Origin: Nocardioides scoriae
GTDB lineage: Bacteria > Actinomycetota > Actinomycetes > Propionibacteriales > Nocardioidaceae
Direction: 5' to 3'
DNA length: 64,000 nt
Assembly: GCF_900104965.1 (NCBI RefSeq)
Contig: NZ_LT629757.1
Span: 2,852,001 to 2,916,000, forward strand
The translations under genes and the position numbers were made by a program. Below the pieces are notes generated by a model. It saw only the letters and a list, made by a program, of their open reading frames with translations, searched no databases and was not told the origin of the DNA. Each line of letters starts with the position of its first letter. The stretch's first letter is position 1. This document shows positions 8,586 to 17,756 of this stretch, one piece after another.

Positions 8586-9359
8586 GTGCCAGATCACTCC
8601 ACCGGTCACGTCGACTGGACCGACCACGCCGCCGTGCTGTTCGACCTCGACGGCGTCGTCACCCCCACGGCCGAGGTCCACATGCGGGCCTGGTCCGAGA
8701 TGTTCAACGAGTTCCTCTCCTCCGGCGACCAGGGCGGCGGTGACCGCGCGGAGTACACCGACGCCGACTACTTCGCCCACGTCGACGGCAAGCCCCGCTA
8801 CGACGGGGTCCGCGACTTCCTGTCCTCGCGCGGCATCGACCTGCCCGAGGGCAGCTCGGAGGACTCGGCCGACACGCTGAGCGTGCGGGGCCTGGGCAAC
8901 CGGAAGAACGACGCCTTCAACGCCGTGCTCGAGCGCGACGGCGTCGAGGCCTACCCCGGCTCGGTGGCCCTGCTCGACCACCTGCGCGACCTCGGCCTGC
9001 CGCTGGCGGTCGTGTCGTCCTCGGCCAACGCCCCGGCCGTGCTCGAGGCCGCCGGCCTGTCCGACCGCTTCGCCACCGTCGTGTCCGGCGCGGTCGCCGA
9101 CGAGCTGGGCCTGCCCGGCAAGCCCGCGCCCGACACGTTCGTCCACGCCGCCGAGGTGCTCGGCACCACGCCCGAGCACGCCGTCGTGCTCGAGGACGCC
9201 GTGTCCGGCGTCCGGGCGGGCGCGGCGGGCCACTTCGCGCTGGTGATCGGGGTCGACCGCGGCGCCGGCGCCCAGGTGCTCACCGACGCGGGCGCCGACG
9301 TCGTCGTCCCCGACCTCGCCGACCTCGTGCCGGCCGCGACCGAGGGGGACGCCCGATGA
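8586..9359 (+). CDS. Beta-phosphoglucomutase family HAD hydrolase
   Basis: 257 residues from GTG 8586. HAD motif I is VLFDLDGVVT (nucleophile and acid/base Asp), motif II is VVSSSAN, the motif III Lys is in GKPAPD, and motif IV is VVLEDAVSGVRAG. The cap region carries HMRAWSEMF and VRGLGNRKN, close to beta-phosphoglucomutase caps. The enzyme interconverts beta-glucose 1-phosphate and glucose 6-phosphate. The next gene, a GH65 phosphorylase that releases beta-glucose 1-phosphate, starts inside its stop codon (ATGA), which strongly supports this role. Confidence 0.86.
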   Translation: MPDHSTGHVDWTDHAAVLFDLDGVVTPTAEVHMRAWSEMFNEFLSSGDQGGGDRAEYTDADYFAHVDGKPRYDGVRDFLSSRGIDLPEGSSEDSADTLSVRGLGNRKNDAFNAVLERDGVEAYPGSVALLDHLRDLGLPLAVVSSSANAPAVLEAAGLSDRFATVVSGAVADELGLPGKPAPDTFVHAAEVLGTTPEHAVVLEDAVSGVRAGAAGHFALVIGVDRGAGAQVLTDAGADVVVPDLADLVPAATEGDAR

Positions 9360-11935
9360 GCACGCGCCGCGAGAAGGTCGCCCACCCGCTCGACCGGGGC
9401 CGCTTCCCCACCGACCCGTGGCGCCTGGTCGAGACGACCTACCGCTACGACGACCTCGGCACCACCGAGACGCTGTTCTCGGTCGGCAACGGCTACCTCG
9501 GGATGCGCGGCAACCCCGAGGAGGGCCGCGACGCGGTCGCCCACGGCACCTTCGTCAACGGCTTCCACGAGACCTGGCCGATCCGGCACGCGGAGGCTGC
9601 CTTCGGCTTCGCACGCACCGGCCAGACCATCGTCAACGTGCCCGACGTGAAGCTGATGAAGCTCTACGTCGACGACGAGCCGCTCATCCTCGGCACCGCC
9701 GACCTCGAGCACTACGAGCGCTCGCTCGACTTCCGCGACGGCGTCCTGCGCCGCAGCCTGATCTGGCGCACCCCGTCGGGCAAGCGCGTCCAGGTCGACT
9801 CGACCCGGATGGTCTCGATGACCCAGCGCCACCTCGCGGTGATGACGCTCGAGGTCACGATGCTGACCGGCGACGCCCCGATCGTGATCTCCTCGCAGGT
9901 GCTCAACCGCCAGGACGGGCAGGACGAGTACCACACGCCGTACGAGGCGATGGGCGAGGGCACCGACCCCCGCAAGGCCGCCGCCTTCGAGGACCGAGTG
10001 CTGCTGCCGCGCCTGCACTACGCCACCGAGGACCGGATGCTGCTGGGCTACCAGTGCGCGCAGTCGAAGATGACGATCGCGGTCGCGTGCGACCACCACC
10101 TCGAGACCGAGGACGAGCACGAGGTGCTGGTGCGCGGCGGCGAGGACCTCGGCAAGACGGTCTTCCGCGTCGAGGCGGTCGAGGGCCACCCGATCCGGCT
10201 GCAGAAGACCGCGACGTACCACACCTCGCGCGGCGTGCCCGTGCGCGAGCTCTCCGACCGCTGCGACCGGACCCTGGACCGCGCGCAGCGCCACGGCGCC
10301 GGGCACTACCTCGGCGAGCAGCGCGACTGGTACGACCGCTTCTGGGCCGCCAGCGACGTCGAGCTCGGCGGCGACGACGCCCTCCAGCAGGCGGTGCGGT
10401 TCAACCTCTTCACGCTCGCGCAGGCCAGCGCCCGCGCCGACCGCCAGGGCGTGCCGGCCAAGGGCGTGACCGGCTCGGGCTACGAGGGCCACTACTTCTG
10501 GGACACCGAGATCTACGTCGTCCCCTTCCTGTCCTTCACCCAGCCGCACATCGCCCGCAACCTGCTGCACTTCCGCAACCGGATGCTGCCCGCGGCCCGC
10601 ACCCGCGCCCGCGAGATGGCCCAGAGCGGCGCGCTCTTCCCGTGGCGCACGATCAACGGCGAGGAGGCCTCGGCGTACTACGCCGCCGGCTCCGCGCAGA
10701 TGCACATCGACGCCGACATCGCCTACGCCCTGATGCAGTACGTCGGCGCCACCAACGACGTCGGCTTCCTGGTCCGCGACGGCGTCGACCTGCTGGTCGA
10801 GACCGCCCGGATGTGGTCCGAGCTCGGGTTCTGGCGCACCAACGGCAAGCCCAGCTTCCACATCCACGGCGTCACCGGGCCGGACGAGTACACCACCGTG
10901 GTGAACAACAACCTGTTCACCAACGTGATGGCGCGCTACAACCTCGAGAAGGCCGCGCTGGTGGTCGAGCGCATCGAGGAGCTGCACCCCGTCGACCACC
11001 AGAAGCTGGTGCACCGGCTGGGCCTGACCAAGGACGAGGTGGCGACCTGGAAGAGGTGCGCCGAGGGCATGACGATCCCCTTCGACGAGGGCCTCGGCAT
11101 CCACCCCCAGGACGACTTCTTCCTCGACCGCGAGGTCTGGGACCTCTCCCGCACGCCGCAGGAGAACCGGCCGCTGATGCTGCACTACCACCCGCTGGTG
11201 ATCTACCGGTTCCAGGTGCTCAAGCAGGCCGACGTGGTGCTCGCGATGTTCCTGCACGGCGACCGCTTCACCGACGAGCAGAAGCGCGCCAACTTCGAGT
11301 ACTACGACCCGATCACCACCGGCGACTCCACCCTCTCGGCGGTCGTGCAGTCGATCATGGCGGCCGAGGTGGGCTACCACGAGGTCGCGATGGACTACTT
11401 CCGCCAGGCAGTCTACGTCGACCTCGCCGACCTCCACGAGAACACCGTCGACGGCCTCCACATCGCCTCCGCCGGTGGCGTCTGGAGCGGCCTGGCCTTC
11501 GGATTCGCCGGCATGAGCGACCGCAACGGCCGCCTCGGCTTCGACCCCCGGCTGCCCGCCGAGTGGGACCGGCTGGCCTTCCGCCTCGCCTGGCGCGGCT
11601 CGCGGCTGCTGGTCGAGCTGACCCAGGACGCGCTGGCCATCACGGTCCTCGAGGCCGGCGAGGAGGAGGTGCGCGTCCGGGTCCGCGGCGAGCTCCACAC
11701 CGCCACGGCCGCCCAGCCCCTCAAGGTGGCGCTGCCCGACCAGGGCCCGCGCATCGACGGCCTGCTCGGCGACAAGCCGCAGGTCGGCGGCACCCGCGCC
11801 GACGGCACCAAGATCACGGCGGGCGTGCCCGAGCCGATGATGTTCGACGAGGACGTCGCCCCGCTCATGGAGGCCCCGCTCGTGCTCATGGGCCCCGAGT
11901 CCGGCCCCGCCACCGACCCGCCGCTCGAGGGCTGA
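9356..11935 (+). CDS. GH65 alpha-glucoside phosphorylase (trehalose/maltose/kojibiose type)
   Basis: 859 residues. The family N-domain appears as FSVGNGYLGMRGNPEEG. The catalytic barrel has YEGHYFWDTEIYVVPF and VTGPDEYTTVVNNN; Glu511 in GPDEY is the predicted general acid. STLSAVVQSI and LHIASAGGVWSGL match late family motifs. GH65 enzymes use phosphate to split a disaccharide with inversion, giving beta-glucose 1-phosphate and a sugar. The overlapping beta-phosphoglucomutase gene would feed the product into glycolysis. Which disaccharide is used cannot be told from sequence by eye; trehalose is attractive because a trehalose-synthase-like gene lies at 36.1 kb. It is probably cytoplasmic, as no signal peptide is seen. 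Confidence 0.88.
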   Translation: MSTRREKVAHPLDRGRFPTDPWRLVETTYRYDDLGTTETLFSVGNGYLGMRGNPEEGRDAVAHGTFVNGFHETWPIRHAEAAFGFARTGQTIVNVPDVKLMKLYVDDEPLILGTADLEHYERSLDFRDGVLRRSLIWRTPSGKRVQVDSTRMVSMTQRHLAVMTLEVTMLTGDAPIVISSQVLNRQDGQDEYHTPYEAMGEGTDPRKAAAFEDRVLLPRLHYATEDRMLLGYQCAQSKMTIAVACDHHLETEDEHEVLVRGGEDLGKTVFRVEAVEGHPIRLQKTATYHTSRGVPVRELSDRCDRTLDRAQRHGAGHYLGEQRDWYDRFWAASDVELGGDDALQQAVRFNLFTLAQASARADRQGVPAKGVTGSGYEGHYFWDTEIYVVPFLSFTQPHIARNLLHFRNRMLPAARTRAREMAQSGALFPWRTINGEEASAYYAAGSAQMHIDADIAYALMQYVGATNDVGFLVRDGVDLLVETARMWSELGFWRTNGKPSFHIHGVTGPDEYTTVVNNNLFTNVMARYNLEKAALVVERIEELHPVDHQKLVHRLGLTKDEVATWKRCAEGMTIPFDEGLGIHPQDDFFLDREVWDLSRTPQENRPLMLHYHPLVIYRFQVLKQADVVLAMFLHGDRFTDEQKRANFEYYDPITTGDSTLSAVVQSIMAAEVGYHEVAMDYFRQAVYVDLADLHENTVDGLHIASAGGVWSGLAFGFAGMSDRNGRLGFDPRLPAEWDRLAFRLAWRGSRLLVELTQDALAITVLEAGEEEVRVRVRGELHTATAAQPLKVALPDQGPRIDGLLGDKPQVGGTRADGTKITAGVPEPMMFDEDVAPLMEAPLVLMGPESGPATDPPLEG

Positions 11936-12315
11936 CGGCCCGGCCAGCACGCTGCGCGGCGCGGAGACGCGCGGACACACGTGGTCGGACACGTCCGGTT
12001 GGCGGGGGTTCGTCCCGGCGTACGGCGAACTTGTGTCCGCGCGTCTGCGTGGCGACGCGGCCATCGGCGACCCGGCCATCGGCGACCCGGGACGGTGACA
12101 CCCCGCGGGACCGTGACGTCGCCGCAGGGTGCCACCTCGACACCGCCCATCGGCTCACTGCTTGACCGACGAGGCGGTGTCGCCGACACGACCTCAGGCC
12201 TGGGCTGCGCACCTGAGGTGGCGTCCGCTCCTCCAGTACCCAGCCGGGAGTGGTCTCACCGGGCGCGGCGATCCCGAGCCGTACGCCGGTGCGGCCGCGA
12301 AGCCGGGCCGGGCCC
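11936..12315. other. 380-base gap with a long-loop inverted repeat and a 15-base duplication
   Basis: No convincing gene on either strand. AGACGCGCGGACACA (11965-11979) is perfectly inverted at 12032-12046, with a 52-base loop that holds its own small dyad. CCATCGGCGACCCGG is repeated directly at 12061-12075 and 12076-12090. The gap separates the rightward phosphorylase from the leftward MFS gene, so it must hold two transcription ends. The inverted repeat could be one of them. Confidence 0.5.
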
Positions 12316-13587
12316 TCAGGCCGGGGCGCCGTGGTGGCGCGACTGGGCCGCGCCGGCGAGCGTGCCGAGGACGGCGAAGGTCGCGGTGGTGCCGAGGACG
12401 ACCAGCACCGGGACGGTCCAGGCGTCGGTGACGTCGTGGGCCAGGCCGAGGACGGCGGGGCCGGTGGCGGCGACGACGTACCCCACGCCCTGGACGAAGG
12501 CCGACAGCTGCGCGCTCTCGCGGTCGGTGCGCGAGACCTGCACGACGATGGTGAAGATCGCCGCGAAGCCACCGCCCTGGGCGATCCCGCCGAGGACGCT
12601 GCCGACGACGTAGAGCTCGGGCGACACCAGCAGCTGGAGCGGGAAGGTCATCCACAGCGCGCCGACGATCGCGATCGTGACGGCGGGCGAGAACCGCGTC
12701 GCGAGCAGGGGGACGCCGAACGCACCGACGATCGCGCTGACCTGGAAGACCGACGACGCCGTGCCCGCCCCGGTGGCCCCGAGTCCGATCTCGTCGGCGA
12801 GCAGGCTCGGCAGCCAGGCGGTCAGCGCGTAGTAGGAGCTGGCCTGGCCCGCGAACGCCAGCCCGAGCAGCCACGCGATCGGGGTGCGCCACACGATGCG
12901 CACGTCACCGGGCGGCTCGGCGGCGGCCGCAGCCGGCGGCTGCTCCGCTTCGTCCGCGACCCGGGCGTCGGCCTGCCGCGCGGCCCGCCGCTGCCACCAC
13001 CCCCAGGCGCCGAGCCCGACGAGCGCGGGCAGCGCCCAGACGGCGAGCGCGACCCGCCAGCCGAAGGCCTGCGAGATCGGCGCGGTGGCCAGGGTGACGA
13101 CCATCGAGCCGACGTTCATGGCCGTGACGTAGACGCCGGTCACCACCCCGACCCGGGCCATCGGGGTCTCGCGGCGGATCACCACCGGCACCACGACGTT
13201 GCCCACCGTGATGGCCAGCCCGACGAGCAGGGTGCCGGCCACGGCGAGCGGGTAGCCGCCCAGGCTGCGGACCACCGACCCCACCACCACGACCAGCAGG
13301 CACAGCGAGACCGCGCGCTCGATCCCCGCCCGCCGGATGACGGCGAGCGCGACCGGGGCGAGCAGGCCGAAGCAGAGCACCGGCAGGCTGGTCAGCACCC
13401 CGACCGCCGCGCCACCGACCCCGAGGTCGGAGCGCAGCTCGGTCGAGATCGGCGCCACGGCGACGAACGGCGCCCGCAGGTTGAGCGAGACCAGGACGAG
13501 GACGCCGACGAACACCCACGGGACCGCCGTACGCCGCAGTCCGCCCCCGGAGGTGCCGGGGGCGGACGCGGGACGGGCGGCGCTCAC
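12316..13587 (-). CDS. MFS transporter, CynX/NimT-like
   Basis: 423 residues with 12 hydrophobic segments in two sets of six, separated by a charged Ala/Pro-rich loop at about 205-230. The start region LVLVSLNLRAPFVAVAPI and the ITVGNVVVPVVIRRETP segment resemble cyanate/nitroimidazole transporter-like MFS proteins (CynX, YeaN). These names cover many uncharacterised exporters, so the substrate is unknown. The start is GTG, 4 bases after the stop of ppc on the same strand, so it is likely cotranscribed with ppc and could even be translationally coupled. Confidence 0.8.
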   Translation of the reverse strand: MSAARPASAPGTSGGGLRRTAVPWVFVGVLVLVSLNLRAPFVAVAPISTELRSDLGVGGAAVGVLTSLPVLCFGLLAPVALAVIRRAGIERAVSLCLLVVVVGSVVRSLGGYPLAVAGTLLVGLAITVGNVVVPVVIRRETPMARVGVVTGVYVTAMNVGSMVVTLATAPISQAFGWRVALAVWALPALVGLGAWGWWQRRAARQADARVADEAEQPPAAAAAEPPGDVRIVWRTPIAWLLGLAFAGQASSYYALTAWLPSLLADEIGLGATGAGTASSVFQVSAIVGAFGVPLLATRFSPAVTIAIVGALWMTFPLQLLVSPELYVVGSVLGGIAQGGGFAAIFTIVVQVSRTDRESAQLSAFVQGVGYVVAATGPAVLGLAHDVTDAWTVPVLVVLGTTATFAVLGTLAGAAQSRHHGAPA

Positions 13588-13591
13588 GCGG

Positions 13592-16279
13592 TCATCCGGT
13601 GTTGCGCATCCCCGCGGCGATCCCGTTGATGGTCAGCAGCAGCGCCCGCTCGAGGTCGGGGCTCTCCTCGCCGGCGCGCATCCGGGCGAGCAGCTGCACC
13701 TGGAGCAGGTGGAGCGGCTCGAGGTAGTTCTCGCGGACCTCCAGCGTGGTGCGCAGCACCGGCTCCCGCTCGAGCAGCCGCTCGTCGCCGGTGACGGCGA
13801 GGACCTGCGCGACGGTGAGGTCGTACTCCGCGCGGATCACCTCGAAGATGCCCCGGGTCGCCTCGGGGGCGAGGGTGGTGACGTAGCGCTCGGCGATGTC
13901 GAGGTCGGCCTTGAACAGCGTCATCGCGACGTTGTCGAGGAAGGTGCGGAAGAACGGCCAGTGGGCGTACATCTCCCGCAGGTCGTCGCCGCTGGCCTCG
14001 ACCGCCGCCAGGCCGGTGCCGACGCCGAACCAGCCGGGCACGATCTGGCGCGACTGGGTCCAGCCGAACACCCACGGGATCGCGCGCAGGCCGTCGAGGC
14101 CGGCGTCCTGCTGCGGGCGCTTGGAGGGCCGCGAGCCGATGTGCATCGAGCCGAGCAGGTCGACGGGGGTGCAGGACAGGAAGTACTCCGCCAGGTCGTC
14201 GCGCTCGACGAGGTCGCAGTAGCGGCGGTGGGCGCGGCTCGACACCTCGTCCATGAGCCCGTCCCAGCGCTCCGCCTGCTCCGGCGTACGACGGTCGGTG
14301 CGGTGCAGCAGCGAGGCCTCCAGCGTGGCCGCGACGAGCAGCTCGAGGTTCTCGCGGGCCAGCACGGGCAGGGCGTACTTGTCGCTGATCACCTCGCCCT
14401 GCTCGGTCAGCTTGACCTCGCCGTCGACGGTGCCGAAGGGCAGCGCCATGATCGCGTCGTACGTCGGGCCGCCGCCGCGCCCGACCGAACCGCCGCGGCC
14501 GTGGAAGAAGCGCAGCCGCACGCCGTGGCGCCGGGCGACGTCGCGGGCGACCCGCTGCGCCCGCTGGATCTGCCACTGCGAGGTGGCGATGCCGCCGGAC
14601 TTGTTGGAGTCGGAGTAGCCGAGCATCACCTCCTGCACGTCGCCGCGCGCGGCGAGCAGGGCGCGGTAGGACGGCTCGGAGAGCAGGCCCTCGAGGATGG
14701 GCTCCGCGCGCTCGAGCTCCTCGACGGTCTCGAGCAGCGGCACGAACCCGATCCGGGCGGTGCCGCTGGCCAGGTCGACCAGGCCGGCCTCGCGGGCGAG
14801 CAGCACGGCGGCGAGGACGTCGTCGACGTCGCGGGTCATCGAGATGATGTAGCTCTCGATCGAGCGGTCGCCGAGCTGGTCGAGCGACTCGCGCACGACC
14901 GCGAAGACCTCGGCGGTGCGGCGCCCGTCCTCGTCGATCGGCGGTGGCTGCTGCGACAGCGGCCGGTGCACGGCCAGCTCGCGGGACAGGACCTCGGTGC
15001 GCTCGGGCTGCGTGAGGTCGGCGTACGGCTTGTCCAGGACGCCGAGGCGGTCGAGGAGCTGGCCCAGCGCGTGGTGGTGCTTCTCGGCGTGCTCGCGCAC
15101 GTCGAGCGTGGCCAGGGTGAAGCCCGAGGCGGCGACGGTGCGGACCAGGCGCTCGAGGTCACCGCCGGCGAGCAGCTCGCCCTGGTGGGTGTGGACCGAC
15201 TCGTGGAGCACGAGCAGGTCGGCCATCAGCTCGGTGTCGTCGCGGTAGTCGCGGCCGGGACGGTGCGGGCCGGAGGCCTCGATGCGGCGCGCCGTCAGCT
15301 GCAGGCGCAGGTCGACGCAGGTGAGGAACAGCCGGTAGGGCTCCTCGACGTTGAGCCGGCGGTAGCGCGGCTCGACCTCGGGCAGCGCGTCGAGCATCTC
15401 GTCGGTGCGCGCCTGCAGCGCCTCCGAGACGGTCGAGAGCCGGACGCTGACCGACAGCGTGCGGCGCAGGTCGTTGATCTTGCGGCGGATCACGGTCAGC
15501 CCGTGGGAGGCCTGCAGGCGCAGCACCTCGCGGGTGATGTCGGGCGTGACGTTGGGGTTGCCGTCGCGGTCGCCGCCCATCCAGGTGCCAAAGCGCAGCG
15601 GGCTGGTCTCGAGCGGCAGCTCGACGTCCCACTCGGTGAGCTGCTCCTCGAGCTCCTCCAGGACGTCCTGGACCGCCGCCGAGGTGAGGCCCTCGAGGTA
15701 GTAGATGCCGTTGCGGGCCTCGTCGATGACCTCGGGCCGCTCGACGCGCAGCTCGTCGGTCTGCCACAGCAGGTCGACGGCGACCTCGAGCCGGCGTCGG
15801 CGGCGGGCGGTGTCGGGCTCCTCCAGCAGCGCCGCCACGGAGCGCAGCTTGTCGAGCGTCGTGCGGCGCGCCACCTCGGTCGGGTGGGCGGTGAACACCG
15901 ACCGCACCGACACCTGGGCGACCGTCTCGGCGACGTCCTTCGCCTCGGTGCCGGCCTCGCGGGCGCGCCGCAGCGCCCCGGCCAGCGGCCCGCCGTGGTC
16001 GGCGCGCTGCTCGCCGAGGGAGCGGCCGCGGTGCTCCTGCTCGGTGACGTTGGCCAGGTGGAAGTACGCCGTGAACGCCCGCGCCAGCGTCGCCGCGGTC
16101 GCCAGGTCGAGCTCGGGCAGGTCGAGCGAGTCGTCCTTGGCCGCCAGCCGGACGCTCTCGACCAGGTCGAGCAGCTCCTGGCCGTGGGTCCGGGTCAGGG
16201 TGTCGCCCAGCATCGAGGTGACCAGGCGGATGTCGCGGCGCAGCGGCGCCTCGGCGGAGTGGGGCAGGTGCTCGGACAT
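13592..16279 (-). CDS. ppc: Phosphoenolpyruvate carboxylase
   Basis: 895 residues, usual for bacterial PEPC. Catalytic landmarks are all visible: FTAHPTEVARRT with the essential His, WMGGDRDGNPNVT, MLGYSDSNKSGG and FFHGRGGSVGRGGGP with its catalytic Arg and glycine loop. It ends in RNTG, matching the family's C-terminal active-site tail (xNTG). The enzyme makes oxaloacetate from PEP and bicarbonate, an anaplerotic reaction that feeds the TCA cycle. ATG at 16279 has a weak GTGAGG site upstream. PEP synthase and its regulator at 24.2-27.5 kb act on the same metabolite. Confidence 0.95.
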   Translation of the reverse strand: MSEHLPHSAEAPLRRDIRLVTSMLGDTLTRTHGQELLDLVESVRLAAKDDSLDLPELDLATAATLARAFTAYFHLANVTEQEHRGRSLGEQRADHGGPLAGALRRAREAGTEAKDVAETVAQVSVRSVFTAHPTEVARRTTLDKLRSVAALLEEPDTARRRRRLEVAVDLLWQTDELRVERPEVIDEARNGIYYLEGLTSAAVQDVLEELEEQLTEWDVELPLETSPLRFGTWMGGDRDGNPNVTPDITREVLRLQASHGLTVIRRKINDLRRTLSVSVRLSTVSEALQARTDEMLDALPEVEPRYRRLNVEEPYRLFLTCVDLRLQLTARRIEASGPHRPGRDYRDDTELMADLLVLHESVHTHQGELLAGGDLERLVRTVAASGFTLATLDVREHAEKHHHALGQLLDRLGVLDKPYADLTQPERTEVLSRELAVHRPLSQQPPPIDEDGRRTAEVFAVVRESLDQLGDRSIESYIISMTRDVDDVLAAVLLAREAGLVDLASGTARIGFVPLLETVEELERAEPILEGLLSEPSYRALLAARGDVQEVMLGYSDSNKSGGIATSQWQIQRAQRVARDVARRHGVRLRFFHGRGGSVGRGGGPTYDAIMALPFGTVDGEVKLTEQGEVISDKYALPVLARENLELLVAATLEASLLHRTDRRTPEQAERWDGLMDEVSSRAHRRYCDLVERDDLAEYFLSCTPVDLLGSMHIGSRPSKRPQQDAGLDGLRAIPWVFGWTQSRQIVPGWFGVGTGLAAVEASGDDLREMYAHWPFFRTFLDNVAMTLFKADLDIAERYVTTLAPEATRGIFEVIRAEYDLTVAQVLAVTGDERLLEREPVLRTTLEVRENYLEPLHLLQVQLLARMRAGEESPDLERALLLTINGIAAGMRNTG

Positions 16280-16424
16280 GGGACCTCACAGTGGTTCGTG
16301 CGACGGACCGATGAAGGGCCGGCGTCGTCGACGGCACCCGCGGGGTGAGGCTCAAACCTAGGCGATCAGAGGGTCCCCTCGCATCTCGCGGGCCAGCGGT
16401 GGACAGCACCCGGGGACGGGCCGC

Positions 16425-17717
16425 TCAGGCCGCGCGGACCGGCAGCCGCCGCCAGCCGCGGATCACGGTCGTGCCGCGCTCGACGGCCCGCCCGGCCGGC
16501 GCGAGGTGCGGCCAGCGCTCGAACAGCCTCCGCAGCGCCACCTCGCCCTCGAGCCGCGCCAGCGGCGCCCCGACGCAGTAGTGCGCACCGCCCGAGAAGG
16601 CCAGGGTGTCGCGGCCCTCGGGACGGGTCAGGTCGAAGTCGTCGGCGTCCTCGTGCTCGGCCTCGTCGCGCCCGGTCGAGCCGAGCAGCACCAGCACGAC
16701 CTGGTCGCGGCGCACCTGCTGCCCACCGACCGTGCGCGGCTCGTGCGCCACCCGGGCGGTCAGCTGGACGGGCGGGTCGTGGCGCAGCGTCTCGGTCACC
16801 ACGCGGGCCGCCAGCCCGGGGTCCTCGCGCACCAGCTCCTGCTGCTCGGGGTGCTGGTGCAGCGCGCGGACGGCGTTGCCGATGAGGTTGGTGGTGGTCT
16901 CGAAGCCGGCCAGGAGCAGCAGCTGCGCGAGCGAGACGACCTCGTCGACGGTGACGTGCTCGCCCGGGCGCACCTCGCTCTCGGCGGCGCTGGCCAGGCG
17001 GCTGAGCAGGTCGTCGCCCGGGTCGCGGCGGCGCTCGTCGACCAGCCGCTCGAAGAGCACCCGCAGGTCGGTCTGGGCCCGCAGCATCCGGCGCTGGTGG
17101 GGCACCGACGTGACGCCGTCGAGGGCCGCGCCGAGGGTGTGGCCCCAGGCGGCGAACTGCTGCGCGTCGGCCGCGGGAATGGCCAGCAGGTCGCTGATCA
17201 CCGCGACCGGCAGCGGGCTCGCGAACCCCGCCACCAGGTCGGTGCCGCGACGCACGTCGAGGCGGTCGAGCAGCCGGTCGGCCGTCGCCTCGACCGTCGG
17301 GCGCAGCGCCTCGATCCGCCGCGCCGAGAACGCCGGCGTCGCCAGCCGGCGCAGCCGCCCGTGGTCGGGCGGGTCCAGCCCCAGCAGCGACAGCTCCAGG
17401 ACGTTGGGCTCGGTGCCCTCGTGGACCGGGCCGCCGGTCACGTCGAACGGCTGTGCCCCCGACGACAGCCGGACGCCGAACCCGCGGTCGCGCAGGACGT
17501 CGTGCGCGTCGGCGTACGTGCTGGCGACCCACAGGCCCGAGCGGCTCCAGGTCAGGCCGCGGTCGCAGCGCAGCCGGGCGTACGTCGCGTAGGGGTCGGC
17601 CTTCCACGGGGCCTGGAACAGCCGCGCCACGGGGTCGCCCGCGAGCGCCAGGCCGAGCGTCCCCGCCCGGAGCAGGGTGAGCTGCCGGGTGGTCCGGAGG
17701 TCCGCGCGCAGGCCCAT
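16425..17717 (-). CDS. Cytochrome P450
   Basis: 430 residues. I-helix LLLAGFETTTN carries the oxygen-activating acid/Thr pair. The ExxR motif is ETLR, and the heme loop is FSGGAHYCVGAPLAR with the iron-binding Cys at about 381. LGLDPPDHGRLRRL is the C-helix HxxxR region. This is a soluble bacterial class I enzyme needing a ferredoxin and reductase, neither of which is adjacent. The gene lies 39 bases after ilvA on the same strand, so cotranscription is possible, but no functional link is evident and there is no biosynthetic cluster around it. The substrate is unknown. Confidence 0.9.
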   Translation of the reverse strand: MGLRADLRTTRQLTLLRAGTLGLALAGDPVARLFQAPWKADPYATYARLRCDRGLTWSRSGLWVASTYADAHDVLRDRGFGVRLSSGAQPFDVTGGPVHEGTEPNVLELSLLGLDPPDHGRLRRLATPAFSARRIEALRPTVEATADRLLDRLDVRRGTDLVAGFASPLPVAVISDLLAIPAADAQQFAAWGHTLGAALDGVTSVPHQRRMLRAQTDLRVLFERLVDERRRDPGDDLLSRLASAAESEVRPGEHVTVDEVVSLAQLLLLAGFETTTNLIGNAVRALHQHPEQQELVREDPGLAARVVTETLRHDPPVQLTARVAHEPRTVGGQQVRRDQVVLVLLGSTGRDEAEHEDADDFDLTRPEGRDTLAFSGGAHYCVGAPLARLEGEVALRRLFERWPHLAPAGRAVERGTTVIRGWRRLPVRAA

Positions 17718-17756
17718 GCGTCCATCATGCGCCGGGCCCGGTCGGGGAGCGCCGCC

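Noticed and set aside
12129-12431. A 100-codon plus-strand frame across the gap before the MFS gene
   Set aside because: It has no ribosome site, runs into the MFS gene on the other strand, and shows Arg/Pro-rich shadow composition.
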